A stretch of DNA of 64,000 nucleotides from Hyphomicrobium sp. MC1 (GTDB taxonomy: Bacteria > Pseudomonadota > Alphaproteobacteria > Rhizobiales > Hyphomicrobiaceae): assembly GCF_000253295.1 (NCBI RefSeq), contig NC_015717.1, forward strand, positions 4,340,001 through 4,404,000. Reading direction: 5' to 3'. A program made the translations under genes and the position numbers. Of this stretch, positions 1 through 9,432 are shown in pieces; within the stretch, counting starts at the first letter, position 1; the number at the start of each line of letters is the position of its first letter. The notes under the pieces are model-generated. The model had not been told where the DNA came from and searched no databases. It saw nothing but the letters and a program-made list of their open reading frames with translations.

Positions 1-61
1 GAAGTGCGGCTGCAAAACTGAAGGCAGTGGCTGCGGCACCTGCGATCATGATTGATTTCAT
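1..61 (-). CDS. 5' end of a secreted protein gene (cut by window edge)
   Basis: An ATG on the minus strand at position 61 follows a good ribosome binding site (AAGGGA, about 6 bases upstream). The 20 visible codons read MKSIMIAGAAATAFSFAAAL, which looks like the start of a Sec signal peptide: lysine near the N-terminus, then a hydrophobic Ala-rich stretch. The remainder lies outside the window, so the mature protein cannot be identified. It lies downstream of gshB on the same strand, about 40 bases after that gene's stop. Confidence 0.55.
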   Translation of the reverse strand, partial: MKSIMIAGAAATAFSFAAAL

Positions 62-102
62 CGTGATGTCCCTTGCTGCCCCGTGCGCCTCAAATCCGCG
101 CT

Positions 103-1053
103 TCACACTTTCGCTTGTCGTTTTGCTTCGATGACGTCCCAAATCATCGCCGCGATGTCGTTGCCGCCAAAGGCCTTCACCTGCCGGATACCCGTTGGCG
201 ATGTCACGTTGATCTCGGTGATGTAGGGCCCGATGACGTCGATGCCTGTAAAAATAAGTCCGCGGCGTTTCAGTTCCGGCCCGAGGCGCGCGCAGATTTC
301 GCGGTCGCGCGCGGTGAGCTCGACCGGTGCAGCGGTGCCGCCGACGTGCAGGTTCGAGCGCGTCTCACCGGCTTGCGGAACACGATTGATAGCGCCTGCG
401 ACTTCGCCGTCGACGAGAATGATGCGCTTGTCGCCGTCTTTCACTTCGGGGCGATATTCCTGGACCATGAAGGGCTCGCGGAAAACGGTTTGAAACAGTT
501 CGACGAGAGAGCCGAGGTTGCCGTCTTCGGGCTTGATGCGAAATACTGCAGCGCCACCGTTGCCATAGAGCGGCTTGATGATGATGTCTTTGTATTCGGC
601 GCGGAATGACTGCACGTCGGCAAGCGAACGTGTGACGAGCGTCGGTGGCATCAGATCGAGGAAATCAAGGACGAAAAGCTTCTCCGGCGCGTTGCGAACG
701 TGCGCAGGGTCATTCACCACCAGCGTCTTGGGATGGATGCGTTCCAACAGATGCGTCGTCGTGATGTAGGCCATATCGAACGGCGGGTCCTGGCGCAGCA
801 GGACAACATCGCGCTCACTGAGATCGACGACACGCGGGTCCGACAGAGCGTAATGTGCCCCGTGCTTATCCTCGACCTTCAGCGTTTGACCGCGCGCGAG
901 TAGCTTGCCTTGGCGGAGCGCCAAATCGGGCGGCGTGTAATAGAAAATGTCGTGCCCGCGTTTTTGCGCTTCGAGCAGAATGGCGAAGGTCGAATCGCCG
1001 CGAATATCGATGCGGTCGATCGGGTCCATCTGAACGGCTATGCGGAGCGGCAT
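103..1053 (-). CDS. gshB: Glutathione synthetase
   Basis: ATP-grasp ligase that joins gamma-glutamylcysteine and glycine to make glutathione in the cytoplasm, the second step of the pathway. The 316-residue length is normal for proteobacterial GshB. The N-terminal GshB fold starts MPLRIAVQMDPIDRIDI. ATP-grasp signatures follow: IIKPLYGNGG near residue 160 (glycine-rich ATP loop), FMVQEYRPEVKDGDKRI near 195-211, and the Mg-binding end TEINVTSPTG near 280. The gene is followed by a secreted-protein gene on the same strand and is separated from priA by about 170 bases. The partner gshA is not in the window. Confidence 0.95.
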   Translation of the reverse strand: MPLRIAVQMDPIDRIDIRGDSTFAILLEAQKRGHDIFYYTPPDLALRQGKLLARGQTLKVEDKHGAHYALSDPRVVDLSERDVVLLRQDPPFDMAYITTTHLLERIHPKTLVVNDPAHVRNAPEKLFVLDFLDLMPPTLVTRSLADVQSFRAEYKDIIIKPLYGNGGAAVFRIKPEDGNLGSLVELFQTVFREPFMVQEYRPEVKDGDKRIILVDGEVAGAINRVPQAGETRSNLHVGGTAAPVELTARDREICARLGPELKRRGLIFTGIDVIGPYITEINVTSPTGIRQVKAFGGNDIAAMIWDVIEAKRQAKV

Positions 1054-1223
1054 GTCAGGCTTTCAAGGACGGTGCATTTCGGGCGCGCCTGAGTGGCGCG
1101 CAGCCCCACGTCGTTTATACGATTTGACGCCGTCGCGGAATGACATGAACGACGCGTCTCACGATGCCGTCGCGCTTATGGCAAACATGCCGCAGAGCCC
1201 GCGGATGCGCACGATTTGCGGCC

Positions 1224-3458
1224 TCAAAGGAAATTGTAGGGGTCGATATCGACAGTGATGCGGACATCGGATTTCAGTTTTGGAATCGTTCCAGCCCAGG
1301 CGCGGAGGTAGCTTTGCAAATCGACGTCGCGCGGGGCTTTGACGAGCAGGCGCCAGCGATAACGACCACGCACGACCGAGATCGGCGCCTCCGACGGGCC
1401 CAAAACTGAGATCGCGTCGCTTTGCGGCGCGCGGCGTGTGATGTCACGCGCGACGGTTTCCGTCAGCGCCTTGTCGCGCGATGAAATGATGATCGCAGCC
1501 AATCGGCCGTAGGGCGGCAAAAGGCCGGCCTGCCGCGTGCGCACTTCGTAATTCAGGAAGGCGTCGCGGTCACCGGCAACGATCGCCTGCATGACGGGAT
1601 GTTCGGGTGCATAGGTTTGCACCAAGCCACGACCGACGAAGCTCGTGCGCCCGGCGCGGCCCGTCACCTGATGCAAAAGCTGGAACGTGCGTTCTGCTGC
1701 GCGCGGATCGGCGCCATGCGCGAGACCCAAGTCGCCATCGACGACACCGACCAACGCGAGACCCGGAAAGTTGTGGCCCTTGGCAACGATTTGCGTACCG
1801 ATGATGATGTCGAATTCGCGGGCTTCGATGCTGCGGATGATCTCGCGCATCTCGGTCAGGCCGGGGATCAAATCCGACGAGAGCAGCGCGACGCGTGCAT
1901 CGGGAAAGCGCTCGGCGACTTCCTCTTGCACGCGCTCCACGCCGGGACCGCAGGCGACGAGCGAACCGGGTGTCGCGCACTTCGGGCACTTCTCGGGCAG
2001 CGCGAGCGAGAAGCCGCAATGGTGGCACGTCAGTTTTTTCTTGAAGCGATGCTCGACGAGCCAAGCTGTACATTGCGGACATTCGAGGCGATGGCCGCAG
2101 GACCGGCAAAGCGTCAACGGCGCGTAGCCGCGACGATTCAGAAAGAGCAGCGATTGCTGGCCTTTCTCCATCGTCTCGGTGATGCCTTGAACGAGGCGCT
2201 GCGACAGCCACTTGCCGGGCTCCAGTTTTTCGGCACGCAAATCGATTGCCGAGACGTCCGGCATGTCGACGCCGGAGAAACGTCCGGGCAATACGGCATG
2301 TCGATAGCGGCCGATCAATGCGTTGACGTGGCTTTCGATTGATGGCGTAGCGGAGGCGAGCACAACGGGGAACTTCCCAAGGCTGCCACGTACGACGGCC
2401 ATGTCGCGGCCCTGGTAGTGCACGCGATCATCTTGCTTGAAGCCCTGGTCATGCTCCTCGTCGACGACGATCAGGCCGAGCTGGCAAAACGGCAGGAAGA
2501 GCGCCGACCGGGCGCCGACGACGCAACGCACGTCACCGCGCGCGATGCCCTTCCAGATGCGGCCGCGTTCGGCAGGGCTCAAAGCCGAATGCCATTCGAC
2601 AGGCCGGACGCCGAAGCGGCGCTCAAACCGATCGAGAAACTGGCTCGTCAGCGCAATTTCAGGGAGTAGGATCAGCGTTTGCTGTCCAGCTTCAAGCACA
2701 CGGGCCACGGCTTCGAAATAGACTTCCGTCTTGCCCGATCCCGTCACGCCATCGAGCAGCGTGACCGAGAAATTCTGCGCATCGACAGCGCTTTTGAGGG
2801 AGTCGACGGCGCGGGTCTGGTCCGCGGTGAAGGTTGCCGTCGCATGCGCTGGATTGGGGCGCGGGAAGACGCGCTCGGGGATGGCGACTTCAACGAGCAT
2901 GCCGGCCGCCGCGAGGCCGTCGATCACGCCGGTCGAACAGCCCGCGAGTTCGGCGAGATCGGATTTGGCGCGCACGAGGCCGTCGGCGGCCACATCCAGC
3001 ACGCGGGTTCGGGCCGGCGTTATTTTGGGGGGCGGCGCAGCGCCTTCGACTATCGCGACGCCAAAGCGATGCTTGGGCGGCTCGAATGCGGTATCGGCAC
3101 TCATCATCATGCGAACGACCATACCGAGCGGCGCCAGCGTGTACCGGGCCACCCATTCCGCGAACCGCATGGAAATTTCGGGGAGGGGAGGGGCATCAAT
3201 GCCGCTGGTCAGGGCTTTCATCTTCTTGGGATCGACCGGCTTGCCATCGCCGCGCGGGCCATCCCAGACGATGCCGATGCGGGTCTGCGGCCCAAACGGC
3301 ACGAGCACGAAGGATCCGGGGCCTGCTTCCATGCCTTCCGGCACCAGATAGTCGTAAGTCTGGTCGAGCGCGACCGGCATCAATACCGGCACGCTGCGGG
3401 CGCCGGGTGTCGCGCCGTTATCCAGGATTTCAAGCAGGCTATCCAAAGGGGCGTTCAA
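1224..3458 (-). CDS. priA: Primosomal protein N' (replication restart helicase PriA)
   Basis: Superfamily 2 DNA helicase that recognises stalled forks and reloads the replicative helicase. At 744 residues it is full length. Visible parts are an N-terminal 3'-end-binding domain (DQTYDYLVPEG near residue 35), Walker A GVTGSGKTE near 240, Walker B DEEHD near 335, then the zinc-binding insertion with paired cysteines (CRSCGHRLECPQC, CHHCGF, CPKC) around residues 455-500, and a C-terminal helicase lobe. The annotated start is a TTG with a GGAGG that is unusually far upstream. An internal Met at residue 27 (MPVALDQTYD) fits the family start equally well, so the first 26 residues are uncertain. Confidence 0.95.
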   Translation of the reverse strand: MNAPLDSLLEILDNGATPGARSVPVLMPVALDQTYDYLVPEGMEAGPGSFVLVPFGPQTRIGIVWDGPRGDGKPVDPKKMKALTSGIDAPPLPEISMRFAEWVARYTLAPLGMVVRMMMSADTAFEPPKHRFGVAIVEGAAPPPKITPARTRVLDVAADGLVRAKSDLAELAGCSTGVIDGLAAAGMLVEVAIPERVFPRPNPAHATATFTADQTRAVDSLKSAVDAQNFSVTLLDGVTGSGKTEVYFEAVARVLEAGQQTLILLPEIALTSQFLDRFERRFGVRPVEWHSALSPAERGRIWKGIARGDVRCVVGARSALFLPFCQLGLIVVDEEHDQGFKQDDRVHYQGRDMAVVRGSLGKFPVVLASATPSIESHVNALIGRYRHAVLPGRFSGVDMPDVSAIDLRAEKLEPGKWLSQRLVQGITETMEKGQQSLLFLNRRGYAPLTLCRSCGHRLECPQCTAWLVEHRFKKKLTCHHCGFSLALPEKCPKCATPGSLVACGPGVERVQEEVAERFPDARVALLSSDLIPGLTEMREIIRSIEAREFDIIIGTQIVAKGHNFPGLALVGVVDGDLGLAHGADPRAAERTFQLLHQVTGRAGRTSFVGRGLVQTYAPEHPVMQAIVAGDRDAFLNYEVRTRQAGLLPPYGRLAAIIISSRDKALTETVARDITRRAPQSDAISVLGPSEAPISVVRGRYRWRLLVKAPRDVDLQSYLRAWAGTIPKLKSDVRITVDIDPYNFL

Positions 3459-3565
3459 CGGACTAGAAGCTTCCTCCGAGAATCGGTCGTGCTAGGTTTG
3501 CCTCTAACTTGGGGCGCACCAAAGGCAGATTCCCAAGACTTAAGGGACGAGGTGAGGAGATTGAA

Positions 3566-4222
3566 ATGAAATTCTTCGTCGATACCGCCGACGTGGCCGA
3601 GATCAAGGAGTTGGCGGCGACGGGCCTGCTTGACGGCGTCACGACGAACCCGACCCTCGTTGCAAAAGCGGGCCGCGACTTCAAGGACATCATTCGTGAG
3701 ATCTGCGCCGTCGTGCCGGGTCCGGTTTCGGCGGAAGTGGCTGCGACCGATTATGCGGGCATGATGCGGGAAGCGGAAGTGCTGCGGAAGATCGCCAAGA
3801 ACGTGACGATCAAAGTGCCGCTGACGATGGACGGGCTCAAAGCCTGCAAGGCGCTGACGAGCGAGGGCACGATGGTCAACGTGACGCTGTGCTTCTCGGC
3901 GAACCAGGCGCTACTGGCGGCGAAGGCCGGTGCGACATTCGTTTCGCCATTTATCGGCCGTCTTGATGATATTGGATTGAACGGCATGGACGTCATTCGC
4001 GAGATCCGCACGATCTACGACAACTATCCGGATCTTTCGACGGACATTCTGGCGGCCTCGATCCGCACTGTGAACCACGTCAAAGAAGCAGCCATGATCG
4101 GCGCCGATGTCGCCACCATTCCTCCGGCCATTCTGAAGTCGCTCGTGAAGCATCCGCTGACGGATGCTGGCCTTACGGCCTTTGTCAACGACTGGAAGAA
4201 GACCGGCCAGACCATCGTGTGA
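3566..4222 (+). CDS. fsa: Fructose-6-phosphate aldolase / transaldolase-like protein (TalC type)
   Basis: Small class I aldolase of the transaldolase family, 218 residues, the size of the FSA/TalC subgroup rather than the longer TalA/B enzymes. It would interconvert fructose 6-phosphate with dihydroxyacetone and glyceraldehyde 3-phosphate, or act as a transaldolase; sequence alone does not decide. Motifs are FVDTADVAEI at the start, TTNPTLVAKAGRD near residue 27, and the Schiff-base lysine in TIKVPLT (K83). The start is the ATG at 3566, preceded by GAGGAG; a longer open frame from 3509 adds 19 residues unlike the family. It diverges from priA and lies 15 bases before the next gene. Confidence 0.9.
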   Translation: MKFFVDTADVAEIKELAATGLLDGVTTNPTLVAKAGRDFKDIIREICAVVPGPVSAEVAATDYAGMMREAEVLRKIAKNVTIKVPLTMDGLKACKALTSEGTMVNVTLCFSANQALLAAKAGATFVSPFIGRLDDIGLNGMDVIREIRTIYDNYPDLSTDILAASIRTVNHVKEAAMIGADVATIPPAILKSLVKHPLTDAGLTAFVNDWKKTGQTIV

Positions 4223-4237
4223 GGCAGGCACGAGCAC

Positions 4238-5662
4238 GTGCACGTAAAAACCTTGTCCGAAAGCTTGATCACGCGTTTCGCGAAAATCGTCGGCGAAACA
4301 AACGCACTGACGCGCGCGGAAGATCAAGGCGCATATCTGCACGAATGGCGCGACCGTTATACCGGTTCGACGCCGGTCGTTCTGCGACCGGGCTCGACGG
4401 ATGAGGTTTCGCGCATTCTGACGCTCGCGCATGCCGAGGATGTCGCGGTCGTGCCGCAAGGCGGTAACACGGGACTCGTCGGCGGACAGATTCCATCAGG
4501 CGACGGCAGCGAGATCGTGCTGTCGCTCGCGCGGCTTAAGGGCATTCGCAATGTGGATGCCATTGGCGGGACGATGATCGTCGAAGCCGGCGTGACGCTC
4601 ACCGAAGCGCAAAATGCTGCCAAAGCCGCGGGCCGGCTCTTTCCTTTAAGTCTCGCGTCCGAAGGCAGCGCACAGATCGGCGGCGTGCTGGCGACCAACG
4701 CGGGTGGCACCGCTGTTCTCGCCTATGGCAATGCGCGCAGTCTGGCGCTCGGTCTCGAAGCGGTGCTGGCGGACGGACGCATCTGGCACGGCCTCCGGCG
4801 ACTTAAAAAAGATAATACCGGTTACGATCTGCGCGATCTCCTGATCGGCTCGGAAGGAACGCTCGGCATCATTACCGCGGCGAGCCTCAAACTATTCCCG
4901 ATGCCTGCCGAGCGTGAGACAGCCATCGTCGCCTTCGACACACCGGACGCCGCGATGAAACTTTTCCGCCGCGCCGAGTCCGAAGCGGGATCGTCACTGA
5001 CGGCGTTTGAACTCTGGGCGCATCGGGCCCAGGAGTTCGCGCTTAAATACATGCCGAACGTGCGCGATCCGTTCACCGACGATTATCCGTGGTACGCGCT
5101 GATCGAGCTGTCGAATGGCGGCAAGGGCACGCGAATTGCGAACACCATCGAGCCGCTGCTGACGTCGGCGCATGGACAGGGACTCATTCGCGATGCCACC
5201 ATCGCGCGTTCGCTTCGGCAAGCGGAAGATTTTTGGCGGCTGCGCGAGGCGTTTTCGGAAGCGCAAAAGAGTGCAGGCGGCAGCATCAAGCACGACATCT
5301 CGGTGCCTGTGGCGCTCATTCCCGAATTCCTTCAGCGCGCCGCAAAAGTGGTCGATGGCGTTTGTCCGGGAGCGCTCCCTGTCCCGTTCGGACATTTCGG
5401 CGACGGCAACCTGCATTACAACGTCACGCAGCCCGAGCACATGGATAAGGCGCAATATCTGGCGCTGTGGGATACCATGTCGGACGCGATCTTCGAACTC
5501 GTTACCGAGCTTGGCGGCTCGATCTCGGCGGAGCATGGTATCGGGCAAATGAAGCGCGACGTGCTGAAGCGCTATAAGTCCGAGGTCGAGCTCGACATGA
5601 TGCGGGCGATCAAAAAGGCCCTCGATCCCAAGGGAATTTTGAACCCCGGCAAGGTGCTCTAA
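4238..5662 (+). CDS. FAD-binding oxidase, GlcD / D-2-hydroxyacid dehydrogenase family
   Basis: Flavoprotein that oxidises a 2-hydroxyacid to the 2-oxoacid (D-lactate, glycolate and D-2-hydroxyglutarate are the usual family substrates; this one cannot be assigned). The 474 residues hold an N-terminal PCMH FAD-binding domain with the pyrophosphate loop PQGGNTGLVGG (residues 73-83) and GSEGTLGIITAASLKLFP near 205, and a C-terminal FAD-oxidase domain with FGHFGDGNLHYN near 387 and SAEHGIG near 430 carrying the metal- and substrate-binding histidines. It starts 15 bases after fsa and is likely co-transcribed with it. No GlcE or GlcF partner is nearby, which favours a single-subunit enzyme. Confidence 0.88.
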   Translation: MHVKTLSESLITRFAKIVGETNALTRAEDQGAYLHEWRDRYTGSTPVVLRPGSTDEVSRILTLAHAEDVAVVPQGGNTGLVGGQIPSGDGSEIVLSLARLKGIRNVDAIGGTMIVEAGVTLTEAQNAAKAAGRLFPLSLASEGSAQIGGVLATNAGGTAVLAYGNARSLALGLEAVLADGRIWHGLRRLKKDNTGYDLRDLLIGSEGTLGIITAASLKLFPMPAERETAIVAFDTPDAAMKLFRRAESEAGSSLTAFELWAHRAQEFALKYMPNVRDPFTDDYPWYALIELSNGGKGTRIANTIEPLLTSAHGQGLIRDATIARSLRQAEDFWRLREAFSEAQKSAGGSIKHDISVPVALIPEFLQRAAKVVDGVCPGALPVPFGHFGDGNLHYNVTQPEHMDKAQYLALWDTMSDAIFELVTELGGSISAEHGIGQMKRDVLKRYKSEVELDMMRAIKKALDPKGILNPGKVL

Positions 5663-5677
5663 GTAGCTGTTAACGGC

Positions 5678-6700
5678 TTGTTAACCGAACCTGCGAAGGG
5701 TCGTGAGGCTTCTCAAGGTGGGCCGGTGGCACAATCGCTCGACGACATTCTGGCAGGCGACGCGGAGCTGCCGCTCGGTGGCGACCTCAAGCGCGTGGTC
5801 GAGGGATGGCTCGATCATATCGTCATCGAGCGGGGGCAGAGCGCGGCGACGCGCGAGGCCTATGCGCGCGACGCCCGGCAGTTTCTTGCCTTCCTCAAAT
5901 CGTATCTCGGGCATCCGCCGTGTCTCGCCGATCTCGAACGGCTCGACGCGCGAACGCTTCGTGCCTTTCTGGCAAACCGGCGCAAGGCCGGTTTGACATC
6001 GCGATCCCTCGCGCGATCGCTGTCGGCGCTGAGGACATTCTTTCGCTGGCTGGAACGCGAAGATACGCTGCAAAACCAGGCTGTTTTGCAAGTCGCAGCG
6101 CCAAAAATTCCGCATTCGATTCCGAAGCCGCTGACGGTCGAGGGTGCAGCGTCGCTGATCGAACGGGATGCGAGCGATGAAGAAAAAGAATGGATCGCGG
6201 CGCGCGATACGGCTGTGCTGCTGCTGCTCTACGGTGCCGGTTTGCGCATCAGCGAAGCCTTGAGTCTCACGCCGAAGACCGCCCCGATCAATGGCCGCGA
6301 TATCATGCACATCCGCGGCAAAGGCGGCAAAGAACGGCTCGTCCCAGCACTGGCCGTCGTGTCGGACGCGATCACCACGTACATGGGGCTTTGTCCCTAT
6401 CCGCTGGAGGCTGATGGCCCGCTGTTTCGGGGGACCAGGGGCGGCCCGTTGTCGCCCCGGCTCATCCAGCTTGCGATGGAAAAACTGCGGCGGACGCTTG
6501 GCTTACCGGATACTGCGACGCCGCATGCGCTGCGCCATTCGTTCGCCACGCATTTACTTTCGGCGGGGGCCGATTTACGCCAAATTCAGGAGCTTTTAGG
6601 TCACGCCTCACTGTCGACGACGCAAGTCTATACTGAGGTCAATCGAGACCGGCTGCTGGCCGTTTACGACCAAGCCCATCCACGGGCGGCGCGGCGCTGA
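5678..6700 (+). CDS. xerC: Tyrosine recombinase XerC (chromosome dimer resolution)
   Basis: Site-specific recombinase that resolves chromosome dimers at dif together with XerD, under FtsK control. The 340 residues have an N-terminal SAM-like DNA-binding domain (residues about 25-115) and a catalytic domain with the usual residues: Arg in GLRISEAL, Lys in GKGGKERLVP, HxxR in HALRHSFATH, His in LLGHASLSTTQVY and the nucleophilic Tyr in that last motif. The open frame begins at a TTG at 5678; a GTG at 5726 giving VAQSLDDILAG is a reasonable alternative and would shorten it by 16 residues. XerC rather than XerD is suggested by its closeness to priA, as in other Hyphomicrobiales (inference). Confidence 0.88.
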   Translation: MLTEPAKGREASQGGPVAQSLDDILAGDAELPLGGDLKRVVEGWLDHIVIERGQSAATREAYARDARQFLAFLKSYLGHPPCLADLERLDARTLRAFLANRRKAGLTSRSLARSLSALRTFFRWLEREDTLQNQAVLQVAAPKIPHSIPKPLTVEGAASLIERDASDEEKEWIAARDTAVLLLLYGAGLRISEALSLTPKTAPINGRDIMHIRGKGGKERLVPALAVVSDAITTYMGLCPYPLEADGPLFRGTRGGPLSPRLIQLAMEKLRRTLGLPDTATPHALRHSFATHLLSAGADLRQIQELLGHASLSTTQVYTEVNRDRLLAVYDQAHPRAARR

Positions 6701-6731
6701 CATCCATCTGCTGTTTCGTTTGCGAGTACCC

Positions 6732-7760
6732 ATGACGTTTTCACGTAACCTGCGTTTCATTGGCCATATCGTCAGTGTGCTGGCATTTCTTTCGCTCGGC
6801 CCGCGGATTGCTCTCGCCGACGACGCTCCAGCGCGATGCCAAGGCGCTGACATGCTGGCTGAGATGCAGACCAAGGCTCCCGACATCTACAAAAAAGTGA
6901 TGGCTGAGAGCGACGCGCTGCCCAACACGCAAGCGATGCTCTGGAAAATAGATAAGCCGGACGTGCCGACCTCCTATCTGTTCGGCACGATGCATCTCAG
7001 CGATCCGCGCGTTGCGACGCTGTCGCCAACGGTCAAAGACGACATTGCGCAATCGAAATCGGTTGCGCTCGAAGTGGCCGATCTCTCGGACAAAGCGGTC
7101 GCTGCAGCGATGAGCAAGATGGCGGCGCTCATCGTTTATACGAATGGCGCGTCGCTGAAAAAGGATCTCACCGACCAGGAATATAAGGACGTTCAGCAGA
7201 CCGTGGCGAAAGCCGGCATGCCGGGAGAGCTGGCGGCGTCGATGAAGCCCTGGCTCGTCAGCATGCTGCTTGCCACGTCTGACTGCGAGAGGAAGCAGCT
7301 CGCTGCGGGCAAGACCGTGCTCGACCTGCAAGTAGCGGCCGAAGCGCAAAAGCACGGCATCGCCATCACGGGACTTGAGACGATCGAGGATCAGCTCAGC
7401 GCGCTTGCCTCCGTTCCCGACGATCAGCAAATCGCGATGCTCAAAGTCGGTTTGAAATATCTCGATCGCGCCGACGACATGACGGAAACGCTGGTGCAGA
7501 TGTACGTCAAGCGGCAGATCGGTGCCGCAATGCCGTTCCAGTTGGCGCTGGCGGCGCAGAGCGGAATTTCGCCGTCGGTGTTTGACGGCTTCAAGAAATC
7601 TCTGCTCGTCGACCGCAACGCGCGGATGCGCGATGCTGCGCTGCCGCTGCTCGATAAGGGTAACGCCTTCATTGCGGTCGGCGCGCTGCATCTGCCGGGG
7701 CCGACAGGACTCGTCGCGTTGCTGCGCGAGTCGGGCTACACGGTGACGCCTGTGGAGTGA
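6732..7760 (+). CDS. TraB/GumN family secreted protein
   Basis: Exported protein of the TraB/GumN (Tiki-like) family; some relatives are metal-dependent proteases and others have no known role. The 342-residue product from the ATG at 6732 has a signal peptide ending near residue 29 (IALA-DD). The family motifs are present: GTMHLSD at residues 85-91 and the C-terminal VGALHLPGPTG, matching the paired GxxH motifs thought to bind metal. An in-frame TTG at 6720 adds only four residues. A small gene starts three bases after the stop, so the two are probably one transcript. Confidence 0.82.
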   Translation: MTFSRNLRFIGHIVSVLAFLSLGPRIALADDAPARCQGADMLAEMQTKAPDIYKKVMAESDALPNTQAMLWKIDKPDVPTSYLFGTMHLSDPRVATLSPTVKDDIAQSKSVALEVADLSDKAVAAAMSKMAALIVYTNGASLKKDLTDQEYKDVQQTVAKAGMPGELAASMKPWLVSMLLATSDCERKQLAAGKTVLDLQVAAEAQKHGIAITGLETIEDQLSALASVPDDQQIAMLKVGLKYLDRADDMTETLVQMYVKRQIGAAMPFQLALAAQSGISPSVFDGFKKSLLVDRNARMRDAALPLLDKGNAFIAVGALHLPGPTGLVALLRESGYTVTPVE

Positions 7761-7763
7761 AAT

Positions 7764-8171
7764 ATGTTTCAGTACCTCTTCAGATGGCGACAGCGACGCT
7801 TTTTGAGGCCCATTGTCAGTATTTTGCCTGACTTGCTGACGAAGGCGTATGGGCCAGCGGATCACTACTCCCCACAACAGATCAGGAGAGCACTGGAAAA
7901 AATTCGAGCGCATCCAGAGCTTCGGCCTTATGCGTTTTCCGCCTATTGCAAAACTGCCGATATTATACCTGATCTCAAGCTGGTCGAACAACAGCGGCTT
8001 GCCCACCGCGCTGAAATTGCAGATCTATTCGATATCGCGCGGCACGACTACACAGCCGAAGACATTCGCAAACTCAATAAGCCCTTGAACTGGACGTCAG
8101 CCAAGTGGTGGCACAGCGATTGGTCGTATTACCAAGATCACGGAAATGGGCCGGGCCATTCGCCGTTCTAA
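7764..8171 (+). CDS. Conserved-looking hypothetical protein, 135 aa
   Basis: I do not recognise a characterised family. The product is soluble and basic at its N-terminus (FRWRQRRFLRP), has no signal peptide or membrane helix, and contains a predicted helical middle (YSPQQIRRALEKIRAHPEL) and an aromatic C-terminus with WWHSDWSYYQDHG. The ATG lies three bases after the stop of the TraB/GumN-type gene, which argues for co-translation. The reading frame is more AT-rich than its neighbours, visible in codons such as ATA and TAT around 7960-8060. That could mean later acquisition or weak expression. Confidence 0.6.
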   Translation: MFQYLFRWRQRRFLRPIVSILPDLLTKAYGPADHYSPQQIRRALEKIRAHPELRPYAFSAYCKTADIIPDLKLVEQQRLAHRAEIADLFDIARHDYTAEDIRKLNKPLNWTSAKWWHSDWSYYQDHGNGPGHSPF

Positions 8172-8337
8172 TTTTTGACCTCCGCTAAAAATGAATCGCC
8201 CACCTACCAACGTTGCCGATGGCGGGACCCTTCGGGGACGCAGCCTATCGCGCCAGTGCGAACGGACGCATTTTCTACGGAACGAAGCATCGTCGATAAA
8301 GTTGCTTGGCTGCCAGCTCGTTAGAGGAGACGCTGCC

Positions 8338-8895
8338 ATGCGCCGGGAACTACTCGCCCTAGGCATTTTCATGCTCACCGCAGCAACAGCAGTTGCTGAC
8401 ACCGTGCCCCAAGCCACGCAAGACTTTATCGACAAGGTCGCGGTGGCCAATAAATTCGAGATCGACACGAGCCAACTTGAGCTCAAATACGGCAAAGCGG
8501 CCGACGTCAAAAGCTTTGCCCAGCAGATGATCGACGACCACACGAAGGCCGGACAGGACTTCAAGGCAAGCCTTGCCGAGGCGAAGATCGAAGCGCCGAA
8601 AGACGCCCTCGATATTGCGCACACGGCCAAATACGCGAAACTTCGCGTGTTCACGACCGAAAACGGATTTGATGCGGCGTATGTCGACGAACAGCTCTCG
8701 GCGCACAAAGATGCGGTTGGCTTGTTCAAAGATTACTCTGCCAACGGTCCGGCCGGTCAGGTGAAGAGCTTTGCCGAAAAGACGCTGCCGACGCTCGAAC
8801 ATCATTTGGCGATGGTCAAGGAGTTACAGGGCAAGATGTCGGGTTCGTCCTCTGCGACCGGCGCATCGCCAGGGACATCGGGCAACGCTAAGTAG
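8338..8895 (+). CDS. DUF4142 family secreted protein
   Basis: Exported four-helix protein of the DUF4142 family, ferritin-like in fold and of unknown role. The start is the ATG at 8338, preceded by AGAGGAGA; the open frame runs back to 8191 but that part has no signal-peptide logic. The 185 residues comprise a signal peptide (LLALGIFMLTAATAVA, cleavage near residue 20), then helical segments with the family hallmarks VKSFAQQMIDDHTKA near residue 57 and AHKDAVGLFKDYS near 122, and a low-complexity Ser/Gly/Ala tail at the end. Confidence 0.85.
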   Translation: MRRELLALGIFMLTAATAVADTVPQATQDFIDKVAVANKFEIDTSQLELKYGKAADVKSFAQQMIDDHTKAGQDFKASLAEAKIEAPKDALDIAHTAKYAKLRVFTTENGFDAAYVDEQLSAHKDAVGLFKDYSANGPAGQVKSFAEKTLPTLEHHLAMVKELQGKMSGSSSATGASPGTSGNAK

Positions 8896-8923
8896 AACGC
8901 TCCTCCCCGGAAACATACACGCC

Positions 8924-8958
8924 GTCGGCGGCCGGCTCCGCGTAGCAGAGTCGCCGAT
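8924..8958. repeat. Palindromic intergenic repeat (copy 1 of a REP-like family)
   Basis: The 35 bases match the element at 13323-13357 in the opposite orientation with about three differences. The core is a hairpin CTCCGC-loop-GCRGAG flanked by GGCGGCCGG on one side and GTCGCCGAT on the other. It sits downstream of the DUF4142 gene, where REP-type hairpins commonly end or stabilise transcripts. Confidence 0.7.
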
Positions 8959-9432
8959 GGCCAAAGATAAAGCGAAGGGGCAGATCGGCGACGCCTCGCG
9001 TTTTTGTTTGTCTGTTCGGGATGCAGCCTTCGCCGATCCGCGACGTGCAACGAGGGTGGGCCCCCATTTCGAACCGTCGACACCGCCATCCGCCCGCGCA
9101 TTCCGAGATTTCGAACGGGCGTTGAACCACGGCGCCTCTCAAGGCTACCGCAGCCGGCAGACGACCCCGGTTCCAGCTGATGGGCCCCGGCAGTCCGGCA
9201 CGCTCCCACCGCCCTCAGGATCCCAGCTCGAGCCTAGAGCCCTTCGCACGCGGCAAGATGAGGCGAGTATGCGGGCAGTTGCGAGAGCGGGGATAAGTTT
9301 TTTTGACGGCGATGAAATCGTGCGAATCCGTCGGAAGCTAGCGCGTGACTTTCACGATGCTACGCTGTGTCGGCAATACATCATGGGAATAGAAAGGCCC
9401 TCTTTATGCGCACAATTCGCACTGTATGACGA

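Noticed and set aside
6741..8006. 421-codon open frame on the minus strand
   Set aside because: It is antisense to the TraB/GumN-type gene, Arg-rich and without ribosome binding site or motifs; a shadow of GC-rich codon bias.
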